DNA of 64,000 nt from Ustilago trichophora (Eukaryota > Basidiomycota > Ustilaginomycetes > Ustilaginales > Ustilaginaceae): the NCBI GenBank assembly GCA_900323505.1, contig OOIN01000004.1, positions 1,302,001-1,366,000 on the forward strand, in the 5' to 3' direction. The translations under genes were made by a program, and so were the position numbers. Positions within the stretch are counted from its first letter, which is position 1. Every line of letters begins with the position of its first letter. Shown in pieces: positions 50,796 through 59,651 of this stretch. The notes under the pieces were generated by a model. It searched no databases. It was not told the origin of the DNA and saw only the letters and a program-made list of their open reading frames with translations.

Positions 50796-53054
50796 ATGTC
50801 GGAATTGGACGAGGTCGTTTCGATTTCGGCTTCGCAAAAGTCGTCTCACACTCACTCGGCGAAAGACGACATTGTCAAAGACGGTCTGACGCCCGACCAT
50901 CTCGAGTCGCTCTACACCGACCTACCCTCTGATGCTACTGCTCTCAAAGCCATCGTAGGTACTATGCGACTCGAGCTCTCCAAAAAAGACCAATCAATCG
51001 CCAAGCTCAAGGAAGAGATGGACGAGGTCAAAGCCTCACACTCTGTCGTGCTGCAGCGCTCGGCCGAGTGGCAGGATGAACTCGAGACGCTCCGACTGCG
51101 CGTGCCGCAACTCGAAGACGAGCTGCGTTCAGAAAAGCAGGCCAGAGAGGCAGAATCAGATCGCGTCAAGGATCTTCGAATCCGTGCAGAGGAAAGCAGG
51201 AGGGCCATCATGCGACTCCAGGGAGAACAGTCGGATGCAAGAGCAAAGGCCAAAGTGGATAACCGAAGAAGCTGGCTCCCAGCAGCCACCAACCCGCCTC
51301 CTGTTAGGGATGAGCAGGAGGAGGCCGAGTTGAAGAAATCCAAGCGTGCCAGTTTGGCATTCGGGCCCAACGCGCTCACTCTCAATCTGGCTGCCAGGCC
51401 AAGTACGAGTCAGGGCTACGGACATCGTCGCACGGCTAGCGGTGGCAGGAGTGTCTCTGGTGCATCCGGCGCATCCAAGGCCGATATCGAGGAATCCGAA
51501 GAGCCCCTCAGTCCTACTTTTGCCAATGGCCTTCGAGGCCTGCGCCTGTCGGGAACGGCAGGGACCAATGGCACTTCATCCTCGTTGCTCATCCCCGGCT
51601 CGGTGGCAGGCGACGACAATGGATCCGCGCCCAACTCGCGCAGAAGCTCGTTCCGCAGCGACGCCGGCAAGTCGCCAAGGCTGGGTCTCAATGACTTGCC
51701 AGTGCCAGACTCGGCGGATTTGACATCCTCGCTCGGTTCTCGTCTGTCCGTGCCCCCATCGGGCCCAGGTGGGCAGCGCAACCTTCTGAGTTCCCCCGCG
51801 CTCTCTCAAGGCGCCGCCAGCTCGGCCGGCGTCGGCTCCCCGATCATCGAAGACAACGAGGACGAAGACCCCAAATCTAGCCTCGTCGCCAAAGCTTTGC
51901 CCAATCTTCCCTCACGCGAGTCCTCGATGCACTTCCAAGCGCACGATCGCGAGCTCCGTGCCAAGGAGGTGGAGATCGAGCGTCTGACCCGCGAAATGAC
52001 TGAGATGCGACTTTCCATGGAGGAAGCTCTTGAAGCGCGTAAGGCCAGCGAAGCGTGCTTGAAAGCGCTACGGGACTTCATTGCACACCATGATGCAGAG
52101 GCGGACGCCAGCGGACAGATGGGCGATGATGCGGATCGTATCGTGCAACGGGCCAGCTTTGGTGCGGGCTTATTAAAGGGGGTCAAGTTGCCCCCGCTGC
52201 CAACGGATGATATTGACGAGGATGAAGAGAAGGCGCATGTCAGTCCGCAAAAGACGAGCGGTATTGGAGGAGGTGGATGGAGCATGAAGTTGCCTACCTT
52301 GATGAGGAAGGCGACGTCAAGCAACGGGCCGACGCCGTCGGATGAGGCCAAACCCACAGCGGGTTCAGAGGTCGAGACAGGTAGCGGATCTGCAACGTCG
52401 TCACCACGCAATTCGGCCGGTGCATCTGCAACTGCACCTGCATCAGCGGCACCTGCAAAGTCGATCGCATCAGGCTTTGCGGGTCTGGGAAACCTCCTCG
52501 GTGGTCGAACAGGAGCCACATTCAATGAACCCGCAGCAGCGGCTGCCTCAGCGACTTGCCCGCAACCAGAATCTGCCAGCTCCCCCCAGCCAGACGAAGC
52601 AGGAAGCGGATTCAAATCCTTCGGTGGATGGTTCAAGCGCTCTTCAGTCCTCACCAATACTCCCTCTAGCGAACAGCAGCAGCCGACCTCGTCGATCACT
52701 GTGGAAGAAACAGTCCTCTCCCCGCCATTCCGCTCGCTCGATCACGATCAACTCTCCATCTCTCGGCAGAGCGTCGTTTCCCCACTCTCGGAAACCCAGG
52801 CCAAACAACTCGCCAACGGTAGCAATATTTCGAGCTCAGCCTCCAGGGACTCTTTCAGATCCACATCCGGATCCAATGCCAACATGGGCAGCAACAACGC
52901 CCTAGCAATGGCTGCTAGGCTCGGTGATGAGGAGGAAGCCAAAAAAGTAGCCGAAACCATTCGTCAGCCTGAAATGGGTCACAGGGCGCAAAGGGCAGCG
53001 GAGAAGACGGAGAATGTGGAGCTTTTGACTGATGTACTGCCTTCTTTTGATTAG
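50796..53054 (+). CDS. Unrecognised coiled-coil protein
   Basis: Single exon, 752 residues from ATG 50796; the open frame continues 66 bp upstream without an ATG. I do not recognise the family. Two coiled coils are visible: about residues 50-155 (LELSKKDQSIAKLKEEMDEV and EDELRSEKQAREAESDRVKD) and about 381-440 (RELRAKEVEIERLTREMTEM). Between them the sequence is Ser/Gly-rich with several basic S/T sites (HRRTASGGRS, NSRRSSFRSD). The C-terminal half has GGGWSMKLPTLMRKA and GFKSFGGWFKRSS, amphipathic Trp/Phe-Lys segments that could bind membranes, and a short conserved-looking end: ALAMAARLGDEEEAKKVAE then ENVELLTDVLPSFD. A cytoskeletal or vesicle-tether scaffold is a guess only. It converges with the SET-domain gene (stops 219 bp apart). 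Confidence 0.7.
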   Translation: MSELDEVVSISASQKSSHTHSAKDDIVKDGLTPDHLESLYTDLPSDATALKAIVGTMRLELSKKDQSIAKLKEEMDEVKASHSVVLQRSAEWQDELETLRLRVPQLEDELRSEKQAREAESDRVKDLRIRAEESRRAIMRLQGEQSDARAKAKVDNRRSWLPAATNPPPVRDEQEEAELKKSKRASLAFGPNALTLNLAARPSTSQGYGHRRTASGGRSVSGASGASKADIEESEEPLSPTFANGLRGLRLSGTAGTNGTSSSLLIPGSVAGDDNGSAPNSRRSSFRSDAGKSPRLGLNDLPVPDSADLTSSLGSRLSVPPSGPGGQRNLLSSPALSQGAASSAGVGSPIIEDNEDEDPKSSLVAKALPNLPSRESSMHFQAHDRELRAKEVEIERLTREMTEMRLSMEEALEARKASEACLKALRDFIAHHDAEADASGQMGDDADRIVQRASFGAGLLKGVKLPPLPTDDIDEDEEKAHVSPQKTSGIGGGGWSMKLPTLMRKATSSNGPTPSDEAKPTAGSEVETGSGSATSSPRNSAGASATAPASAAPAKSIASGFAGLGNLLGGRTGATFNEPAAAAASATCPQPESASSPQPDEAGSGFKSFGGWFKRSSVLTNTPSSEQQQPTSSITVEETVLSPPFRSLDHDQLSISRQSVVSPLSETQAKQLANGSNISSSASRDSFRSTSGSNANMGSNNALAMAARLGDEEEAKKVAETIRQPEMGHRAQRAAEKTENVELLTDVLPSFD

Positions 53055-53273
53055 TGTGTTTCCAGAGGGTGACAATGTATTACTAGTATCAGCGTTCCAT
53101 ATCGATTGGGTTATCACGAAGTGAATCGGTTGTCATGACGCTTTTCTTACTGCTCTGTGCTATGTTTGAGTGGGCGACAGAGATGCATTGTTATGCAAAG
53201 ACAGACGATTGTGAGCTACAGCCGTTTTGCCAAACCTATCTCATGTATCTAACCGAGAGAAGGATAACTTTGG

Positions 53274-54815
53274 TCACTCGGGATCTTCATTGTCTTCCAG
53301 AGCATCAAGAGCATCCGCAACCCTGCCTAGCTCTGCGCGGGTCCAATCAACCGCGTGATTGAGCAGATGCAACTGACCTTTTCTGTACTGCATCGCGTTC
53401 TTCCATACCGAGGGGCGGAAAGACGAAGCATTGCTGATATTCGCTGCTTCCCGGTCGCGATACCAGCCGTCAGCCCTGTGTACTGCCTCATTGACAGAGG
53501 TGAAATCGGTTTGTAGGCCGTCAATCTGCGTCTGACTGTTGCGAAAGGCTTTTCGTTTAGACAGCAGGAGTGACTCCAGTGTTTCGAGGACGGATGCGTA
53601 GAGGTAGAGTTGGTCTTCGGGTGTTGTGGGTGGATGATCGCCTTGCAGCACTCTTTGTTCGAGTTCGGAAAGGAGTGAGGGACAAGGGCACTTTTGCTTG
53701 ACGAAGCCGTCAGCGGTGTCTTGTTCGGATGAGGGTTGGGTCTCGCTGGTAGATTCGGATGGGATGATCCAGTAATGAGTCTTGCCTTCCGTTTGGGCTG
53801 CGCCGCTACCTTGAGCGCCGAGTTTCAGCGCAAGCGTATCCTCTGTCACAGTGTCCAACGTGAAGCCGTACCCGGAGAGGAACTCCTCGTTTGACTTGCC
53901 TCCGTAATTGTTGTACACCTGACAAGGCGCAGAGGGTGAATCGTAGTTGAGGGTCATACACACCATGTCCCCCATCCCATGGCTCGCGGGGGAGTAGGTC
54001 CATGTGACAGGATGTGCTCGGGCGTGGTTGAAAGTGTCATATGCTGGGATGAGAATGGGTGCTGATATGGCTGTGCTAGAAGAGGAGGAGGAATCACGAT
54101 GATCGGACAAGCCGATCAGGCGAGGTGGAAAGGAGCGCGAGGTGAAGGCCGACTCTGCCCATCGCCAGAGCTCGAGTCCCTTGTGATATGTTTGTGACAT
54201 GAGCGGATCATGCTCGAGCTGCTCGAGCGCTATTGGATCCAGCTCTTTGCAAAGGTACGTGGCGAATGCATGTGGTGCTGAAGCTTGTTGAAGCTGGCTA
54301 GAGATGAGTAACCTGGCTCGCTCGTAGTCAACGATCGTCTCGCGCAACCGCCTTTCCGTTGATCCTACCAGGGGTGTGTTGGCGAGCAAAGACAGCTCTA
54401 CAGGTGAAAAGTGCAGTGGTGTTTCTATGACCCTCGGGATATGCGATACGTAGAGCAAATGCACGAATATCTGCCTTATCTCGTGCTCGTCCTCCGATGC
54501 GAGTGCAAGATACCCTTCAGCGAGTCGGCTGAGGACAAGGTAGAGCAAGATCCAGTCTGGTGCAGGTAGCGAAGATGGCTCCAATACTGTTTCTGTCCGA
54601 CCAAGCCTTTGTAAGATCGACTGAGTCTGTTCGAGTGCGGATTTTGAAGTAATGCAAAGCTCTTTAGGCACTTGAATGACGGTCGTGTCTCTTGGAAGCG
54701 GCTGAGCGGTGTAGAACGAGAGTCCGGTGACTGCATCCTGCTCCAAGTAGAGATTCGGGTGGATCTTGACACCCACCGAGGTAAACCATTGGAGTAGCGG
54801 ATGCTTTGCGCTCAT
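53274..54815 (-). CDS. SET-domain protein lysine methyltransferase (RKM/SETD3 class)
   Basis: Single exon, 513 residues. The N-terminal part LLQWFTSVGVKIHPNL and GLSFYTAQPLPRDTTVIQVP is the start of the split SET fold seen in Rubisco-LSMT-like enzymes. The catalytic region includes the DTFNHARAHPVTW motif (about 259-271) and VYNNYGGKSNEEFLSGYGF (about 295-313), matching the NHS and Y-x-x-G-x-x-S-N-E-x-x-x-x-x-YGF patterns of the class. The C-terminal about 130 residues form the helical substrate-binding part. Fungal members (Rkm1, Rkm4, Set11-type) methylate ribosomal proteins; which substrate applies here cannot be told. A poly-Ser stretch (about 244-250) is inserted before the catalytic motif. 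The start is 256 bp from the divergent TDP1 ATG. Confidence 0.85.
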   Translation of the reverse strand: MSAKHPLLQWFTSVGVKIHPNLYLEQDAVTGLSFYTAQPLPRDTTVIQVPKELCITSKSALEQTQSILQRLGRTETVLEPSSLPAPDWILLYLVLSRLAEGYLALASEDEHEIRQIFVHLLYVSHIPRVIETPLHFSPVELSLLANTPLVGSTERRLRETIVDYERARLLISSQLQQASAPHAFATYLCKELDPIALEQLEHDPLMSQTYHKGLELWRWAESAFTSRSFPPRLIGLSDHRDSSSSSSTAISAPILIPAYDTFNHARAHPVTWTYSPASHGMGDMVCMTLNYDSPSAPCQVYNNYGGKSNEEFLSGYGFTLDTVTEDTLALKLGAQGSGAAQTEGKTHYWIIPSESTSETQPSSEQDTADGFVKQKCPCPSLLSELEQRVLQGDHPPTTPEDQLYLYASVLETLESLLLSKRKAFRNSQTQIDGLQTDFTSVNEAVHRADGWYRDREAANISNASSFRPSVWKNAMQYRKGQLHLLNHAVDWTRAELGRVADALDALEDNEDPE

Positions 54816-55071
54816 GTTGTGTGGCCTGTGTGATGTAAATAAAGATGAAGCGGTGACGCTCGAGTTGAGGAAGATAAGCAGAAAAGAAGAAAAAGGTGTG
54901 TTGGTCGGCTAATTTTCCGGCTAACGGGCCAGAGTGGAGGCATCTTTTTCGGGTGTGGACTGAGCACCTGTCAAAATCACAATCCCGCTAGGACCCTTTG
55001 TATGCACTTTGACCTCCCACACTTGCCTTTTGCGCCTCCATCCATCGAACCCCTGCACACCACGCAGCATC

Positions 55072-57393
55072 ATGGCGGAGAAGGACCCGATCATCATATC
55101 TGACTCCGACTCGGATACCTTGAGCGAGTCAGAGAGGCCGGGTCAGCAGCAAGCCAAGGCTTCGGTCGTCAAGAAGCAATCTCGAAACAATTCATCAACT
55201 ACGGCAAAGGAGAGAGTAGCGGCGCAGACCGCCAAGACATCAACCGAGCAGCAGGCTCCCATACGAACTCGGGCTGCAGGCTCCTCTGTGAGTGGACTGC
55301 TGGGCCTGTTGCCAGATCGAAGACAGCTCGAGCTAGAGCGAAAGGAGCGCGCTAGGAAACGAAGGAGGGAGCAGAATTTGCCCAGCTCTAGTGACCACGA
55401 TGAGACGCAGATCAAGCCCAAGCGAGCCAAGGCGGGAATCAGCTCCTCAAGTAGTGCTCAAGCCGACCTGTCTGCATCACTACCGAAGCCGGCGAGCCGG
55501 CCGAGTGCAGGGCTACCCATGCGACCTGTTCCTGCTTCAAAGTCAAATGCTAGCGCTTCAACCACTCCGACCTTTGCACGCGCCACAGACCCCATCGAAC
55601 CATCAAGCCGATTCTGGTCTGGAACTATCAAGCATGGCTTCAATCGCTATGCCGACAAGTCCTCGGCTGGCGTCACCATTCCACAGATGCTTCTCCCAGC
55701 AACCACTTCCACCCGCAACGGTCTCCAATTCGCTGTCCTTGCGACGTATGATTTACGCATCGACTGGCTATACTCACAGTTCCCACGCGACTTGCCCGTC
55801 ACACTTGTCCTACCGCCACCAAAAGAAGACTACAGGACAGATCCAGCGGTCGCCAGACCAGGGTTGCATCCAAGCGAGATCTTTGGTGGCGAATTCTCGC
55901 GTTGCCCTGGCTGGCAGATTTGTGTGCCTAACAAGCCAAAGGGAGGATGGTTGACACAGCACATGAAATTCTTCATACTCGTTCACCAGGACTTTCTCCG
56001 CGTAGCAATTCTCTCGGGTAATTTGAATGGTATCGACTGGGAGAGGATCGAGAATACGGCATACATCCAGGACTTTCCGCTTTTATCCGAGGCATCAAGC
56101 ATCGCAGGACCAAGCACCGTTCAGAGCGGTACCAATGATTTCAAGTCACAGCTCTTGCGCGTCTTGCGCTCGCTGAGCATGCCAGCCTCGCATTCGATAT
56201 ACGTGGCACTGGAGCGATACGACTATTCGCGGGCGACCCGAGCTCGAATTGTCGCAAGTTGGCCCGAAGCATCGAGCCTGGCCGAGTGGGACCGGATCGA
56301 GACGCAAGGATTGGGCCGCCTAGGCAAGGTCGTTCGTGACTTTGGCATCCGACCTGCAACTCAAGGTCCTATCGAGCTCGAATGTCAAGGTTCGTCATTG
56401 GCGAATCACGATACCAAGTGGATAGAGCATTTTCATCTGCTAGCCTCTGGCATCAACCCGCGTGGGCTGCTGCCTTTGAAAGGTAAAGCTAATGATCCGC
56501 ATCCCGAGTATCTGAGAGCTGTTGGGCGAAAGTCAGGCTCGCTACCCCCTGTCAAGATCTGCTTCCCGAGTCACCGATATGTGGAAGACAGGACCGTCGA
56601 GGGTCCGATGGGAGCACTGAGCTTCTTTGGCAAAGCGGAAACGTTTGCGGCTTCACCGTGGGTACCCATTATTCGCTCTTCCGAATTTTGCACATCTCGA
56701 TTGAATTACATTGACATAAATGACAAAATTTGAACAGAATCAAGAAACTCTACTACAGCCCTCAAAGCAGAAGAGGCGATATCATGATCCACGCCAAGTC
56801 TATTCTCGCAGTATCAGCGGAGGGCGCAGCGTTCGTAGACAAGGCGTTTCGCGACGCATCCGATGAATACATGGGAGGATTCAAAGCGTCCGTCATGCCA
56901 AAGGAAAGCAGTTGGGAACCGAAACAGGGCGAAAAGCCGATCGGTTGGACCTACCTAGGAAGCTCCAACTTTACCCGTGCTGCGCATGGCAACATTAGTG
57001 GAAGCGCCGCAAAGCCCACAATGAGTAGTCTCAACTGGGAGCTGTAAGTATTTCAAGCTCATTATACAGCTATGAGGATGGTATACATAGAGACTGATGC
57101 GAATTTGACCTTCTTTCATGATCGATGCGTGGTGATTTGGACTCGCCTGCAGAGGGGTTGTGTTGCCGATCTACGCTTCAGAGGTAGAGGAGTTCGGCGT
57201 CGAAGCAGAGTCGTTGAGGGCGGTCGTGTATCATCGACCGCTGCAGACCTACGCCTCAACCGATACCCCTTGGGTGAGTAGATTCTTTGCGTTGACGGAC
57301 CAAGGGTGGTTGTCGCTGTTCATCATCACTAACACTACTACATCACTGACATTGTCTCAACAGGACAACGCCTCCGCACGAGCTCTGATTTGA
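55072..57393 (+). CDS. TDP1: Tyrosyl-DNA phosphodiesterase 1
   Basis: Four exons rebuilt: 55072-56657, 56738-57043, 57153-57273 and 57364-57393. Introns are 80, 109 and 90 bp with donors GTGGGT, GTAAGT and GTGAGT; the joined frame encodes 680 residues. TDP1 removes trapped topoisomerase I and other 3' adducts from DNA. The two HKN motifs are present: H297 and K299 in QHMKFF with N317 twenty residues later in SGNLNGIDW, and H547 and K549 in MIHAKSI with N606 in GSSNFTRAAHG. The H-to-N distance in the first equals the human enzyme; the second has about 36 extra residues. The first 190 residues are disordered and start with an acidic, SUMO-binding-like stretch IIISDSDSD. The end W-DNASARALI is joined by the last short exon. 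The least certain junction is the first (GTGGGT donor). Confidence 0.92.
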
Positions 57394-58007
57394 TATCATG
57401 CCAATGCAAAATGTGACCCCGCCCCTATCCCGCTGTCCAAGACCATTGCAGATCACTTGGTTGGAGAGGTCATCAAGTGTGATTGCTTGCTGTGTGAACG
57501 CCATCGCCTAGCAGAGATCCAGTGGAGGAGTAAATCTTGACTTCTGAGCCTTGGGTGAATCGGGAGGAAGCCCCGATTTGAAGAAATCAAATAGAAAAAA
57601 TTTGAAGTCAAATACAAGTCAGCTTGAGCCTGATGACGATTTTTGAAAGCAGATGAATTCAAGAAAGACTTGCGAGGCACACGACTTTTCCTCCATCTTC
57701 GATTTTTACCCACTCGACATCATCGAGCTTCACCTGCAATTAATCTTCTTCCACATCACTCATCTCGCCGACCTATTCCGCTTCGCACGCAAGTGCCTCC
57801 CTCTACAACGACGCAATCTCACCCGCTTCAGCTTCGCTCTAGGCTTTCCTTGCGCCACAGCTGATTCCTTTGTCACGCCAAACTCTAATCGGCACCGGGG
57901 ACTCTTTTACGACATCGCTGAGTGACACCCAGCCCATCTACCACGAGCTCTAGCTCCACTACAGAACACCCTAAAACGCATCACCCAATCGCACATATTA
58001 GCCCAGC
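57394..58007. other. Intergenic region TDP1 to TMA46
   Basis: 614 bp. A pyrimidine-rich stretch from 57680 to 58007 is the probable promoter and leader of the TMA46 gene. No coding region is supported. Confidence 0.5.
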
Positions 58008-59060
58008 ATGCCACCGAAAGGAAAGGACAAAGGCGGCGGAGGAGGCTCCAAAGTCGCCATCGATAAAACCTTTGGTATGAAGAACAAAAAAGGTGGCAAA
58101 GGTCAAAAGACAGTAGCCATGATTCAACAGCAGCAAAAAGTGGCCGGTAAATCCAAGGAGCAGCTTGCCAAAGAGAAGAAGAAGGAAGAAGAAAAGAAAG
58201 CAGCAGCCAAGGCGGCCAAGGAGCTGGCGGCGGATCCCATGTTTGCGATAGTGCAGCCTAAAGTGCCCTTTGGTGTTGATCCCAAGACGGTGACTTGTGC
58301 ATTCTGGAAAGCGGGACGATGTGATAAGGGTACCAAGTGCAAATATGCGCATAGCAACGATGCGGGGAGGAAGACGGAGAAGAAGGATCTGTACGTTGAC
58401 ATGCGCGATGATGAGGTGGATAAAAAGAATGACACCATGGACAAATGGGACGATGCCAAACTCAACAGCGTCATCTTGTCCAAGCATGGTAACCCACGAT
58501 CTACGACGGACAAAGTATGCAAGTTCTTCCTGCAAGCTGTAGAGGATGGCAAATACGGATGGTTCTGGGAATGCCCCAACGGCGGAGAAAAGTGCATGTA
58601 CAAGCATCGTCTACCACCCGGATTCGTCCTCAAGTCTCAAAAGAAAGAACTCGAGGCTCTCGAAAAGGCAAACGAAATTTCACTCGAGGACTTCCTCGAG
58701 ACAGAACGTCACAAACTTGGATCCAACCTCACCCCGGTCACAGCGGAAAGCTTCGCCAAATGGAAAAAGGAACGTATGGATAAGAAATCGGCAGAGGAAG
58801 AAATGCTCAAGAAGAAGAAAGAAGCTCAAGCTGCAGCCAACAAGATGGCCGGTTTGAGCGGTAGGGAAATGTTTTCTCTTAACCCAGATATGTTTGCAGA
58901 TGATGACGATGATGATGATGATGGAGAGTTTGATTTGAACCAGTACATGAATAAGGATTGGGAACAGGGGAGACAGGATGATGAGGCTCAACATGGAATT
59001 TCGGAGGATGAAGACGAGGTTGATTCGGCGGCAAACGGCGTCAAGAAAATGTCGGTATAA
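58008..59060 (+). CDS. TMA46: Tma46/DFRP1 (ZC3H15), CCCH zinc-finger partner of Rbg1/DRG1
   Basis: Single exon, 350 residues. The basic N-terminus MPPKGKDKGGGGGSKVAIDK followed by TFGMKNKKGGKGQK is the family signature. First CCCH finger: CAFWKAGRCDKGTKCKYAH (about residues 97-115). Second finger: CKFFLQAVEDGKYGWFWECP followed by NGGEKCMYKH (about 171-200), after which come LPPGFVLK and the DFRP part EISLEDFLETERHKLGSNLT. The last part includes acidic DDDDDDDDGEF. The protein stabilises the ribosome-associated GTPase DRG1/Rbg1 and acts in the cytosol on translation. It converges with the apyrase gene. Confidence 0.95.
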   Translation: MPPKGKDKGGGGGSKVAIDKTFGMKNKKGGKGQKTVAMIQQQQKVAGKSKEQLAKEKKKEEEKKAAAKAAKELAADPMFAIVQPKVPFGVDPKTVTCAFWKAGRCDKGTKCKYAHSNDAGRKTEKKDLYVDMRDDEVDKKNDTMDKWDDAKLNSVILSKHGNPRSTTDKVCKFFLQAVEDGKYGWFWECPNGGEKCMYKHRLPPGFVLKSQKKELEALEKANEISLEDFLETERHKLGSNLTPVTAESFAKWKKERMDKKSAEEEMLKKKKEAQAAANKMAGLSGREMFSLNPDMFADDDDDDDDGEFDLNQYMNKDWEQGRQDDEAQHGISEDEDEVDSAANGVKKMSV

Positions 59061-59651
59061 AGTAGCACAGCTGCATACGTACTGTACTGTACTGTACTGT
59101 ACTGTATTTTGCTCGTCGTCTCCCTCAAAAATACACTCCAAACGCATATTCCCCTCCCATCATACGGACCACATCCATCCATCTGGTCCTCTTTCAAATT
59201 CCCCCGACTCAATCGAGTCGATCTGTAAAACACCTTCTGTCTCCTAGTTCACTTTCACATTTTTACGTCGCATTCCATTCAGCATTTACACCACACACTC
59301 CTCGACTTCTCACCATAACGTCTGCACTCCCCCTCTGAGTCCAACAAACCACAAAGTCTAACCCGCCGTCAAACGTCTGCTGAACACCTCTCAAATACAG
59401 CAGTAAACAGCCAGCAGACCTCCACCTCCCCTTCCACAGGCAACAGAGAGAATCACGAGCGTGTGGTATTGCAAAGTTGACAGACCATGAATAGAAAACG
59501 TGAGAGTGACAGAAGAAACCGAAAGATTCAGAAAGGTACGTTAAAAGTCGAAGGCAAAGATGCAAATATGCGTAAGATGTGCAGCTGGGAAGCCAATAAT
59601 TGTCCGTTTGGGTTGTGTAAATTTCGATCAAAGCATGCAATGGTAGCTGCT
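59061..59651. other. Convergent 3' region TMA46 / apyrase
   Basis: 591 bp. It contains the GTAC-family repeat 59079-59106 only 19 bp after the TMA46 stop codon, so it probably lies in the TMA46 3' untranslated region. No coding sequence is supported. Confidence 0.5.
59079..59106. repeat. TACTG pentamer repeat
   Basis: Five tandem TACTG units directly downstream of the TMA46 stop. Confidence 0.9.
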
